Source of the DNA: a virus
DNA length: 35,723 bases
Direction: 5' to 3' (one strand)
IMG/VR virus record: IMGVR_UViG_3300034407_002242
Coordinates: 1-35,723 of that record
Part shown: in pieces, positions 16,093 through 23,886 of the stretch
How positions within the stretch are numbered: position 1 is the first letter of the stretch
How the letters are laid out: the number at the start of each line of letters is the position of its first letter
Translations under genes and position numbers: made by a program
Notes under the pieces: generated by a model
What the model saw: only the letters and a program-made list of their open reading frames with translations
What the model was told of the DNA's origin: nothing
Database searches by the model: none

Positions 16093-17291
16093 ACGACCAC
16101 CACCGTGATGTTCGCTTCAGTCCACCGTGATAGCTCGTTGAATGCGATTGGGATGTTCACCGTACCCGCTTGCAACATCAGCGATGACACATAGCTGTTA
16201 CCGTACTGACCAATGACTTGGTTAATCGGTGTGTACATGCGACTGATTGGAACGTCCTCACCGATGTCAAAACCTGATTGGTTGAATCCACATTCAGCGG
16301 CCACCAACTCACTCGTCGTGTAATCAAGGATTGCTTGTGTCACTAAGTCGTCAGCGTTGGTGGGTAGTGAACCGTCACTAGTAATGCTCACAGATACAAT
16401 CATGTCGACATATGATGGTCGGCTGAATGTAATGTCCTTTTTGTTCGACGGGTACTTGTTATATACATCAGGAACAACAACAGATGTACCAGCGGCGTAC
16501 AGTGTCACACCTGGGTTCTTTTTAATGAAAATAGATTTCGCTACGTCTTCATCAGTCCCACCATCAACAATCGGTGCAATGCTGTGTGCTGGTAAACCCG
16601 TCACAGGTTGAACCACACCTGTATCATTCTCATAAATAACAGCACGACGTACACCTTCGGTCGCCAGTATCTCACCCAACATCGAGTCGACTTGGGCATT
16701 ACCCGGACGACTCACACTGACTGCACGACGGATGCGTAACTGTGAATCTGTTTCCTCGTTCGTACCTGATGTCGCCACCGATGGGTTCGTGACAGTTTGC
16801 CATCCACCCACTGTGTCGACGATTTTAGTGATGGTGCCAATGTCAGCCTGTGTTGTACCCGAAACCACAGCGGTCGCAGCAGCCGTCACCGTACCACCTA
16901 CACCGATGGTCACATTCGCGTCGATAGTCCACTGTGTTTGGTCAACGGTTGATTCGACAATCTTACCCGCGAGGATCACTGTTCCCGCCACGCCACCAAG
17001 CGTCAACGCAACATTGGACGGCGTACCATCGCTTCGGAATGTGCCGGTTAATGCCGACACAACATTGAGTTCAACACCGCGTGATTTGTTCGGGTCTTTG
17101 GAGTTGTAAGCCGCTTGTAACGACTCGTCTAGGTTTCCGAATACTTCCGCATCATGTGCGATTTTCAAACCATCTGGGGTGGATGGGTCGAGGTTCCAGT
17201 TCGGATCGATATCGAGGTACAGTTGTTTTTCTTCGTCGAAATACTGGTTCTGTGTTTTTAGAACGTACCCTTGGTCAGTTACTTCAGCCAT
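16089..17291 (-). CDS. baseplate wedge protein J-like (Mu gp47/P2 gpJ family)
   Basis: A 400-residue baseplate J-like protein. Diagnostic stretches are LDESLQAAYNSKDPNKSRG near the N-terminus, ETDSQLRIRRAVSVSRPGN in the middle and GVRRAVIYENDT just after it. It forms the wedge with gp25 and DUF2612 around the central spike. Length and order are normal for the family. It starts next to the gp25-like stop. Nothing is missing or broken. Confidence 0.92.
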   Translation of the reverse strand: MAEVTDQGYVLKTQNQYFDEEKQLYLDIDPNWNLDPSTPDGLKIAHDAEVFGNLDESLQAAYNSKDPNKSRGVELNVVSALTGTFRSDGTPSNVALTLGGVAGTVILAGKIVESTVDQTQWTIDANVTIGVGGTVTAAATAVVSGTTQADIGTITKIVDTVGGWQTVTNPSVATSGTNEETDSQLRIRRAVSVSRPGNAQVDSMLGEILATEGVRRAVIYENDTGVVQPVTGLPAHSIAPIVDGGTDEDVAKSIFIKKNPGVTLYAAGTSVVVPDVYNKYPSNKKDITFSRPSYVDMIVSVSITSDGSLPTNADDLVTQAILDYTTSELVAAECGFNQSGFDIGEDVPISRMYTPINQVIGQYGNSYVSSLMLQAGTVNIPIAFNELSRWTEANITVVVV

Positions 17292-17648
17292 TTAAACCAC
17301 CTTTCCCACTGCGAAATCAACCTCACCATATGTCGTCAACACTTGACCTGTGACGGTATACGTACGTGTTGGTATGTCGAACTCGGTATTGAATTCAAGT
17401 ATTTGTTTTACATCTGGTGTCTGTGCAATGCGTCGTTTGATGATCGCATCTTTGCTCGACAACGTACCACCCTTCCCAAGTATCTCTTGAAACCATGGTG
17501 TACCGTCGTTAATGTCACGGAAGTATTCACCGAGGAACAATGCCAAACGTGTTTTAATGGTTTGTGCCACCTCGTCACGTTCAGTTAAAAATTGCACACC
17601 ACTCGTTACGATATCACCGGTGATGGGGTCTAACTTTCTTACTGTCAT
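17292..17648 (-). CDS. gp25-like baseplate wedge protein (GpW/gp25 lysozyme-like fold)
   Basis: A 118-residue protein with the gp25 pattern: FLTERDEVAQTIKTRLALFL, then GEYFRDINDGTPWFQEILG, then a beta-rich end. gp25 nucleates sheath assembly on the baseplate. It lies between the spike and J-like genes, as expected. The start overlaps the spike stop by four bases (ATGA). The family is clear from order and pattern. Confidence 0.88.
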   Translation of the reverse strand: MTVRKLDPITGDIVTSGVQFLTERDEVAQTIKTRLALFLGEYFRDINDGTPWFQEILGKGGTLSSKDAIIKRRIAQTPDVKQILEFNTEFDIPTRTYTVTGQVLTTYGEVDFAVGKVV

Positions 17649-18325
17649 TGTGGGCCACCTGTATTGCTCGGTCCAGTTTGAACGCCACCATGGACGTGAC
17701 CTACACCACTGATACCACCGAACGACACGTCAGTCGAACCTGTCACCTGTGGGGCACTGACTTCAACGGTTGCTGATATGGTGCCCGTGGTGGTCTGGTC
17801 ACCAGCGTGGATGATGTCACCAGTCACATTCAATGTGTCGACGGTGATGTCGGCTGTACCATCGTTTTTCAACCAAATGTATTTATCACCTTCTTTATTA
17901 CGAAGACGAATACCGTTGTTTTCAAAGTTACTGATGGCGTTCGGTTGTGAACGTAAACCTGGCAAGATGGCCGCATCACTGAAATCGTGGAATCGCATGA
18001 TAGGATTCTGAGCTGTACCACCTGTATTCACCCACCCATCAATACAACGTTGGGAGAATATGATCAGACCTTCATCACCTGGGTCGATTTGATGTTCGAC
18101 GAAATATTCAGAACCACCGAAGAACGCAACGGGGCATTCAATCAAGGGTGTGGGTTCGAACGTCTGACCATTTACATCGACACGGACAACACCAATTTGC
18201 AACTGTGCAAGCTGTGTTTCAGGGTCAAACGCGATGATGTTGCCCGGTATAGACGTGCCGACATCCTTCATCATTTCGATAAAGGAACGTTTTATTAAAT
18301 TGGTTAGCGATGCTTTCTGTGTCAT
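17645..18325 (-). CDS. baseplate central spike protein (gpV/gp45-like) with HxH tip
   Basis: An N-terminal OB-like domain (residues about 20-110, including GLIIFSQRCIDGWVNTGG) is followed by a repetitive beta-helix shaft (DGTADITVDTLNVTGDII). It ends GVGHVHGGVQTGPSNTGG, the HxH motif that coordinates iron at the tip of phage P2/phi92-type spikes. The trimer would pierce the outer membrane. I use ATG 18325; the frame is open to 18367 only through a GTG inside a promoter. ATG 18325 has no ribosome site, and a -10-like TATTAT lies seven bases before it, so the message may be leaderless. It borders the ncRNA unit. Confidence 0.85.
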   Translation of the reverse strand: MTQKASLTNLIKRSFIEMMKDVGTSIPGNIIAFDPETQLAQLQIGVVRVDVNGQTFEPTPLIECPVAFFGGSEYFVEHQIDPGDEGLIIFSQRCIDGWVNTGGTAQNPIMRFHDFSDAAILPGLRSQPNAISNFENNGIRLRNKEGDKYIWLKNDGTADITVDTLNVTGDIIHAGDQTTTGTISATVEVSAPQVTGSTDVSFGGISGVGHVHGGVQTGPSNTGGPQ

Positions 18326-18351
18326 ACCGTCAATAATAATTGAAAAAAGTA

Positions 18352-18380
18352 TTGACACCACTGTCACGAGGATATAGAGT
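18352..18380 (+). promoter_or_regulatory. promoter with TGAC-N6-GTCA operator, driving no protein gene
   Basis: TTGACA (18352-18357), 17 bases and TAGAGT (18375-18380), or TATAGA with a 15-base spacer, point rightward. The dyad TGAC-N6-GTCA covers 18353-18366, exactly as at the moron promoters. No plus-strand coding frame follows for a kilobase, so the product must be RNA. On the other strand the same bases carry a GTCAATA element before the spike gene. Confidence 0.7.
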
Positions 18381-18386
18381 TAGTGG

Positions 18387-19420
18387 TATCAAACAAGGCG
18401 ACAGGGGTGACAACCCTGTAATCAGATGAACGAGAGCCCATCCGGTGTATACGATACGGCGCGGGTGAAGAAGACTAGATGAGTATGGTAAGTCTTCACG
18501 GGTTAGCAGGTAAAACGAGGCGTCGTTCACAACACGCCTATCGTCATCAAGCTGATAAAAGTCACAGCCCTTGTTTGATACTTTATTGACATAAATATTT
18601 TAGAGAGTGGTTTTGAGATTCATGGGTACGGTTGACACGTAACGAACCGTCATAAATGTTTCGGAATTAACCGACTTGAAGGGGACGACCCATAAAGACC
18701 ACTCTCTAAAGCGAATATTTTCAGTGCTGTTTTTAACGCTTTAATAACGCTTCGGGCGATTACCGCAAATAATAAAACATACCGCAGCAACTTGCGTCAC
18801 AGCCGTTAGCATCACGTCACGATGCACCATACATTTATTCACCGTCGCCGGGCGATTCGCTACCGTCGGTATAAGGGGGTGGTCCAAGGGAGAGTCCTGC
18901 CAAAAAGTGGGCGAGAACCGTAACGTCGTGAGATGTATCACAGTTCTCTTAACATCAGTTCAATAACCGGTGCGATGGTGTAAGTCTGATATCGACAAGT
19001 TGAGTGTGTGCACACAACCGGCTCGAACATATCAACCTAGCATTTTCAACGAAAACCTGTGATTAATTTGCAATGACATTACAGCTCTATCGTTGATAGG
19101 TCATCATTGGGATGTCGCACCGGTTATTGAATTCATGAAGTATCAAGCGCGGATAGTTTGGGCACTGGCTATCTTTATAATGCGCCGTAAAAGCCGGAAC
19201 ATGTTGCCTCAATTTAAGTTTCCGTTCGACACATGCGGTGATGGTTAACGGTTAGTCAGATGGTCCTCCATCCATCGAGTTGCTTGCCACAGCAGCGAAT
19301 ATAATCACACTTCGACGCCAAATACATAGTGGTTATAAGACGCCCTAACTTGAAATGTGTAAGCCGATGTCATGTTGCAACTCATATTGGTAGCCCCGCC
19401 AATGGCGACAAAGGGGTTTC
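18387..19420 (+). ncRNA. candidate large structured noncoding RNA (about 1.03 kb)
   Basis: The stretch has no credible gene on either strand but many helices. A 13-bp helix pairs 18599-18611 with 18698-18710 and encloses ATGGGT/ACCCAT (18622/18688), ACGGTT/AACCGT (18628/18645) and TCGG/CCGA (18661/18671). A perfect 17-bp helix pairs 18959-18975 with 19115-19131 and encloses TGATAT/ATATCA (18987/19029). Local hairpins occur at 18401-18419, 18465-18499, 18518-18539, 18913-18948, 19147-19185 and 19300-19337. A C4/G4 stem-loop with T-rich tail (19392-19419) is a weak terminator candidate. The promoter at 18352 gives the strand. Size and complexity recall ornate phage RNAs such as GOLLD or ROOL; class membership is not established and the function is unknown. 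Confidence 0.75.
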
Positions 19421-19423
19421 ATT

Positions 19424-20269
19424 CTATCGAATACTCGTAATTGATGACGTCCACGTATCACCCCAACTGTCCCCCGTATGCCTCAACCTGAATATTCTGT
19501 AAATACCTTTCCCTGCGTTACCAGGTACATCCTGAAAATAAATGTTGCTGAAGTTGAAGGTGGCAAGGTCGGTTTGTACGTCAATCTGTCCACCTATACG
19601 CAGCTTCGGTGAGAGTCGAACACTTACATCACAACCGTTTTCCGTTATCTCTGGTATACCTTCCATTCCACTGAACTGCGATACGAGATATGGTGTGCCG
19701 CGACGATACGAATTGTCAGCCACAACAATCACTCGTTCGTTCTCAATCATGTATTTGAATTTATGTGATACGGACAAGTTATCGAGATACACACGCGGAT
19801 CACCCGTTAGCACCTGACCACGTGGAAACGGTGGTACATCGGCGAAGTCCTCGTCACGGATCACAATTGGATAGCCCATTGCTGATACACACGCTCTGAT
19901 GATATCAACCAGTCGAGCATCTTTACCCAACGTTTGATTGACTGTCGCTGTCTTGGGTTGCGAACCACCGCGGGCAATAATGCGGGTGATGGTGTCAGGT
20001 CCGCTTCGTTCCTTGAATACATTCTGAATCGCGCCACGGAATATGAAGTCAATCGTTTCCTCGTATCCGGCACGTAACCCCAGTATCGTTCCTTTCTTGA
20101 ATGCTTTGTTCGCCGTATCGATTGACAGGTTATAGATGGCAATATCGGCATACGTTGTCGCACCACCGAAATCAATCAAGATGTCGAACACCACTCTGAA
20201 CTGACGACCATTGACCGGAGCAATAAACGTTTCATCATTGAGCAACACTTCAAATTGTCTATTAATCAT
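19424..20269 (-). CDS. baseplate hub protein (Mu gp44/T4 gp27-like position)
   Basis: About 281 residues. The N-terminal part is beta-rich (FEVLLNDETFIAPVNGRQFR, then YADIAIYNLS), followed by LRAGYEETIDFIFRGAIQNV and a domain with LVDIIRACVSAMGYPIV. This resembles phage hub proteins that hold the spike, like the late-control D or gp44 type. The frame extends seven codons to a TTG at 20287, but ATG 20269 is more natural. The bases before it (GGGTGTCTGA) are a near copy of the end of the 20720-21013 gene, so a plus-strand cassette seems to have been inserted between two once-adjacent genes. Confidence 0.75.
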   Translation of the reverse strand: MINRQFEVLLNDETFIAPVNGRQFRVVFDILIDFGGATTYADIAIYNLSIDTANKAFKKGTILGLRAGYEETIDFIFRGAIQNVFKERSGPDTITRIIARGGSQPKTATVNQTLGKDARLVDIIRACVSAMGYPIVIRDEDFADVPPFPRGQVLTGDPRVYLDNLSVSHKFKYMIENERVIVVADNSYRRGTPYLVSQFSGMEGIPEITENGCDVSVRLSPKLRIGGQIDVQTDLATFNFSNIYFQDVPGNAGKGIYRIFRLRHTGDSWGDTWTSSITSIR

Positions 20270-20316
20270 CTTCAGACACCCACACAATCATAGTGGTGAG
20301 AGTATACGATAAACGG

Positions 20317-20357
20317 TTGCAATGGTGAACTGGTGTGATATAGTGACGGTGTTGTCA
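20317..20357 (+). promoter_or_regulatory. promoter with operator overlapping -10/+1
   Basis: TTGCAA (20317-20322), 16 bases and TATAGT (20339-20344) precede the dyad TGAC-N6-GTCA at 20344-20357, then a leader AGAAGGAATAGAA that is nearly identical to that of the 23098 gene. The dyad here covers the start site, not the -35 box. Confidence 0.65.
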
Positions 20358-20380
20358 ACTTAAATAGAAGGAATAGAATT

Positions 20381-20695
20381 ATGAGTGTAACTGAAGAGCA
20401 GGTTGAGTTTTTCAATAATATTCTTGAATGTTCAACATGGGAACCTGGGGAGTTTCAAAAAGCTATTGATATCGCTGGTGAAATAATTAAAGAGTCACAA
20501 GATAAAATAGACCGATTAACTAACAAACTAGCATCTAAAGACAGCAATAACACAGAAGAAGCAAACTTACGGGTTAAGGAGTTGGAGGGTAAACTAGCTA
20601 AGGCTATTGAAACCGCTAAGTTCTATCAAGATGCAGCTGGTGATAAACAAACATTAAAGTTCGGATATGCTCGCGTAATACAGGAGTTGAAGTAA
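20381..20695 (+). CDS. hypothetical coiled-coil moron protein, 104 aa
   Basis: A plus-strand gene inside the minus-strand baseplate block. The protein is highly charged and helical; residues about 25-85 form a probable coiled coil (IIKESQDKIDRLTNKLASK and RVKELEGKLAKAIETAKFYQ). AGAAGGA precedes the ATG. It has its own operator-bearing promoter and a hairpin after its stop, so it is an independent transcription unit, probably expressed early. It is AT-richer than its flanks. No family recognised. Confidence 0.75.
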   Translation: MSVTEEQVEFFNNILECSTWEPGEFQKAIDIAGEIIKESQDKIDRLTNKLASKDSNNTEEANLRVKELEGKLAKAIETAKFYQDAAGDKQTLKFGYARVIQELK

Positions 20696-20704
20696 ATAAG
20701 ATAC

Positions 20705-20720
20705 GCGCCCCTCGGGGCGC
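20705..20720. terminator. short GC hairpin between convergent genes
   Basis: GCGCCC, loop CTCG, GGGCGC. It follows the plus-strand coiled-coil gene and its last base is part of the stop codon of the minus-strand gene at 20720. T-runs on both sides are weak, so efficiency is uncertain. Confidence 0.55.
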
Positions 20721-21013
20721 TACTCAGACACCCATACAAGCGAGTTATTCTTACCCAAGTTATCGAGCGTTGTGTTATCACCCACGAATACCAGCTTACC
20801 AATTCCTAAACGGAACGATTCAATGATGTCACAATTTGGTTCTAACATCGCACCCGATGCCAGTGTGGTGCCTTCTTGTGAAATCGCTAACGTCCATTGA
20901 CCCGTTTGAAGATAGTCGAGTGTCATTTCTAGAAGGTTGTCACCCAACTGTACCGTGATGATTTGGTGGGAATTAACCGAACCGCCAACCAGTGGTATTT
21001 CTTGTCTGCTCAT
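20720..21013 (-). CDS. baseplate plug-like protein (Pam3 gp18 plug-domain type)
   Basis: A 97-residue beta-rich protein between the Dit-like and hub genes. The pattern HQIITVQLGDNLLEMTLDY, then TGQWTLAISQEGTTLASG, then LVFVGDNTTLDNLGKNN resembles the small plug domain that seals the hub in simple contractile baseplates. Its ATG overlaps the upstream stop by four bases. Its C-terminal codons carry the 16-base sequence duplicated before the hub gene. Confidence 0.7.
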   Translation of the reverse strand: MSRQEIPLVGGSVNSHQIITVQLGDNLLEMTLDYLQTGQWTLAISQEGTTLASGAMLEPNCDIIESFRLGIGKLVFVGDNTTLDNLGKNNSLVWVSE

Positions 21014-21654
21014 CCGAACACCCCGTCAACCAATGAATTAATAGAATCACCCACATCTTTCAATGCTTGCTCACCCTTGTCGATGAGTGCTGCGGCTTGT
21101 GACTGTTCAGGTGTGTCTTCGCGTAACTGATCTTGTTTGGGCTGACCAATCGTTAAGATAGTGTCGAGCGTTGGGAGTTCTTGAAGTTGTGCTTCGAATA
21201 TCAAACCCCCTTCGTTCTCAGCATCCTTGATGCGACGTAAATCACTGATAACCATGTTAGACAGTTGTATATCACCCGCGTCGATGTCAACGGTTTCACC
21301 CGATACCATTAGACCCAACAGGAACAACAGTGTGTCACTGGCTCGCGTGTCATTACTACCAGCAAGGAAACCAGCAGATAAACCCGCTACGGTCGATATG
21401 ACCCCACCACCGAAGTTACTCAATCCACCGGTGACGAAATCGGTCAATGCTGGACTCAATGGGTTATTACTGACCGCGCCAACCAGCGCCCAACGGAACG
21501 GTTTAATAATCCGATGGTCGGTAACACTCGCACCGGCTTCGATGGTGTATTGGGTGTATTCGACACTCGCTTCGAATGTATCTTCGAGTACAGCATCAAA
21601 TTCGAATCCACCAATGGTCGGTGATTTTCGTGTGAATAATGTGACGATTGACAT
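21010..21654 (-). CDS. baseplate/distal tail protein, Dit N-terminal-like
   Basis: A 214-residue protein just after the tape measure gene. The N-terminal 50 residues (GGFEFDAVLEDTFEASVEYT) resemble the Dit-like ring domain of phage tail proteins with DUF6046-type ends. A glycine-rich hydrophobic stretch follows (FVTGGLSNFGGGVISTVAGL) and then a second beta region. It probably forms the ring between tube and hub. It starts directly after the tape measure stop with AGGGGGC as ribosome site. Confidence 0.7.
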   Translation of the reverse strand: MSIVTLFTRKSPTIGGFEFDAVLEDTFEASVEYTQYTIEAGASVTDHRIIKPFRWALVGAVSNNPLSPALTDFVTGGLSNFGGGVISTVAGLSAGFLAGSNDTRASDTLLFLLGLMVSGETVDIDAGDIQLSNMVISDLRRIKDAENEGGLIFEAQLQELPTLDTILTIGQPKQDQLREDTPEQSQAAALIDKGEQALKDVGDSINSLVDGVFG

Positions 21655-22986
21655 TTAGCCCCCTGTCGACGTGGTGATATCTTCGAGCGCTTGCTCGTTG
21701 ATTTGGTCGGTGACTTTAATAATACGCTGGTCGATAACCTGACCATCCAACATCAGATTAACTTGGATCGGTCGTTGTGATTGTGGTCTAGGTGTTCCGC
21801 TGGTTTCACGTTGGGCGGGTGAACGTGACGAATCGAACAGTGATTTCGAACGTTGATCAGCTATTGCACCAGGTGTAACGCTACCATCAAAAAATGGTTC
21901 ACGTTCCGTTCCCTCGAATACGCCACCACGTGACAAATCGAATCCTGTTAAATCAAATATACCCTTCGTAACTTTCGCGTCAAACTCATCATAATTCGAA
22001 CCGAACGCAGCACGAAGTTGTTCGTCGGCAATGTCAGCACCCGCAACACTAACGGCTATCGCAGCACCAACGGCAGACAATCGAGCTGCCGCTGTAGCCG
22101 CCACAGCTAGACCACTGCCAATCAGCGGCACCGTTTTAGCCATGGTGGCAAGTCCGGCCAATAGCCCACCACTGGCAAGCAATGCACCTGCACCAGCAAG
22201 GGTGATAATATTCTTATCCAATGATTCGAGCGTGTCATCGATACCCATATTGATAAAGTCACGATTGACACCAATCCAATCATTCATTCCCGCTACCACA
22301 TCACTGATACGTGGTAATAGCTTCACACTAATTTTATCAGCAATACCGCCAATGTTCGTACTAAGGTCTTGCGTTTCATCATTGAACCGTGCAGCTTCAT
22401 CTGTCATCTGTGATGTGACTGGTCGTAACTGCTGTTCAGCGGCTACTAGCTTGCGTACCTCGTCCGTTCCATTTGACAATAGGCGAATGCTTGCCTCATC
22501 CAATCCGAGGGCACTAGCAGCATTGAGGCGTTGTTGTGAACTCATCTTGGCGAATTGGTCACCAAGTTTGATGTATGCCTCGGTGGCTGAATTAGCATTC
22601 GTGATCACACTCGGGTCAATACCAGCGACACCAGCACGACCAATGAACGACGCATCACCTGCGAGCAACCCGGCACGCAACCGTTCAATACCTTCGATTT
22701 GTGACATGAACGACTCGAGCGAACCACCTTCGTGTTGAAGGCTTCGACCGAGTGCTGCCACATCATTAGGGATGATGCCGAACGTTTTGGAGAACTTACC
22801 CAGTTCGTCGTTAGCGTTGGCAAAGTCGGAGGTCAGCGCCTTGATGCCGAACGCACCAGCCAACACTGCCCCCGCTTGAAGTGCTTTCGACTTGATGCCG
22901 TCGATACCACTCTCAATCTGTTTCTGACCTTTCTCGTCGTAATCGTACCCTATACCTACAATGAAGGATGTCAAAACGTTGGCCAT
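21655..22986 (-). CDS. tape measure protein
   Basis: A 443-residue protein with an N-terminal coiled region (YDEKGQKQIESGIDGIKSK), Ala/Gly-rich hydrophobic segments (about 245-300) and a position between the tail chaperones and the Dit-like gene. It sets tail length and may enter the host membrane on infection. At about 0.15 nm per residue the tail would be near 65 nm, short for a myovirus. The start has GGGAG at nine bases. Residues 40-110 (KTFGIIPNDVAALGRSLQHE) fit phage tape measure domains seen in short contractile tails. Confidence 0.85.
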   Translation of the reverse strand: MANVLTSFIVGIGYDYDEKGQKQIESGIDGIKSKALQAGAVLAGAFGIKALTSDFANANDELGKFSKTFGIIPNDVAALGRSLQHEGGSLESFMSQIEGIERLRAGLLAGDASFIGRAGVAGIDPSVITNANSATEAYIKLGDQFAKMSSQQRLNAASALGLDEASIRLLSNGTDEVRKLVAAEQQLRPVTSQMTDEAARFNDETQDLSTNIGGIADKISVKLLPRISDVVAGMNDWIGVNRDFINMGIDDTLESLDKNIITLAGAGALLASGGLLAGLATMAKTVPLIGSGLAVAATAAARLSAVGAAIAVSVAGADIADEQLRAAFGSNYDEFDAKVTKGIFDLTGFDLSRGGVFEGTEREPFFDGSVTPGAIADQRSKSLFDSSRSPAQRETSGTPRPQSQRPIQVNLMLDGQVIDQRIIKVTDQINEQALEDITTSTGG

Positions 22987-23031
22987 CGGATATTACTCCC
23001 GTTTAAATTATTAAAATAGTATACCAGCCTA

Positions 23032-23074
23032 TTGACACATGGGGAATGTTGGGGATATAGTGACGGTATGGTCA
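23032..23074 (+). promoter_or_regulatory. promoter with TGAC-N6-GTCA operator
   Basis: TTGACA (23032-23037), 18 bases, TATAGT (23056-23061), then the dyad at 23061-23074. Upstream the sequence reads CCTATTGAC, which on the minus strand is GTCAATAGG, the element before several late genes. Confidence 0.7.
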
Positions 23075-23097
23075 ACATAATGAGAAGGAATAGAAAG

Positions 23098-23673
23098 ATG
23101 GGTTGTGATATTCATTTATATAAAGAAAAGAAAGTAAATGGCGTGTGGGTAACTGCTGATGAGTTTGTCAAAGAATATAGTGATGAACCTGCAAATGTAC
23201 CGTGGGAGAAACGTTACACATATAGAGATTACGATTTATTCGGGTTTCTTTGTGAAGGTGTTAGACGTAACAACCCATATGCATTCAAACCACGAGGGAT
23301 TCCGTTTAATGTGTCCTTAGAAGTGAATACAATCTATAAAGTTTGGGGACCAGATAGTCATGGTTCCAGTTACTTGAACTTATCTGAGCTAAAAGAAGCG
23401 TGGTTGATGTTACAAGACACTACAGTGAAAGTATCAGGAATGAAGGATAGAGAGGGACTTAGAAAACTACAAGAATCAATCGATAGTGACGATGACACTA
23501 ATTGGGATTTAATATACCCATTCTGTCAAGAGTCCAGTGATACTGTAAATAATGTTGATTTCAAGTTTGATGTTCCAGCATCATTTAAATTAAGCGAACT
23601 TGAAACGATCATTTCACTGTTCAATGATGTTGATGGTGACGACCATCGGATCGTATTTTGGTTCGACAACTAA
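23098..23673 (+). CDS. MGCDIH-family phage moron protein, 191 aa
   Basis: The true start is ATG 23098 with AAGGA nine bases upstream; the frame is open further but passes through the promoter. The protein begins MGCDIHLYKEKKVNGVWV and contains RYTYRDYDLFGFLCEGVRR. This beginning is shared by a widespread phage family of unknown function that I recall only as 'MGCDIH' hypothetical proteins. The conserved Cys, Asp and His at the very start could bind a metal or form an active site; this is a guess. An independent plus-strand unit with promoter and terminator, AT-rich compared with flanking tail genes. Confidence 0.75.
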   Translation: MGCDIHLYKEKKVNGVWVTADEFVKEYSDEPANVPWEKRYTYRDYDLFGFLCEGVRRNNPYAFKPRGIPFNVSLEVNTIYKVWGPDSHGSSYLNLSELKEAWLMLQDTTVKVSGMKDREGLRKLQESIDSDDDTNWDLIYPFCQESSDTVNNVDFKFDVPASFKLSELETIISLFNDVDGDDHRIVFWFDN

Positions 23674-23693
23674 TCACATGTGACACACACTAC

Positions 23694-23717
23694 AACGCCC
23701 CAATCACGGGGCGTTTT
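23694..23717 (+). terminator. bidirectional hairpin terminator containing a minus-strand stop codon
   Basis: AACGCCCC and GGGGCGTT with loop AATCAC, followed on the plus strand by TTTTGCTTTG. The convergent minus-strand gene ends inside it: its codons for Asn-Ala-Pro and TGA are the hairpin arm and loop. The same design occurs at 26524-26542. Confidence 0.85.
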
Positions 23718-23886
23718 GCTTTGCTGCTTCCGCGGCGTCTAACATTTCCCACATCGTCACATTGAATCGTTCAACATCACAGATAGAATATGTCCCATCG
23801 TTAAGGTCTGACCATTTGCACAACGGTGGACAGACCCCTTCGATACCCACGCACGGACGCATGAAGAACCAATCGACTACTGATTC
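23704..23886 (-). CDS. T-part of the tail assembly chaperone, likely made by -1 frameshift (GT)
   Basis: This frame continues the chaperone gene in the -1 frame: ESVVDWFFMRPCVGIEGVCP then KWSDLNDGTYSICDVERFNV, ending at 23704. The RP..G.C...L.DGT..I.DV pattern resembles small phage proteins encoded next to tail chaperones. An ATG exists at 23862 but has no ribosome site, so frameshifting is more likely. The best junction is GGAAAAG (23886-23892). A run of seven T in the message (23949-23955) is a second, cleaner slippery site but would add an Arg-rich segment that looks like noise. The GT product should be a minor species needed for tail assembly around the tape measure. Confidence 0.65.
   Translation of the reverse strand, partial: ESVVDWFFMRPCVGIEGVCPPLCKWSDLNDGTYSICDVERFNVTMWEMLDAAEAAKQNAP

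Noticed and set aside
18330-18941. Short minus-strand frames of 66 codons (18330-18530 and 18741-18941) in the 18.4-19.4 kb gap
   Set aside because: They lack ribosome sites, have no recognisable composition, and lie across strong RNA helices. I treat them as chance frames in a noncoding unit.
18387-19420. tRNA genes inside the noncoding region
   Set aside because: I looked for the GGTTCGA-type T-arm with a flanking acceptor stem and found none that could fold as a cloverleaf.
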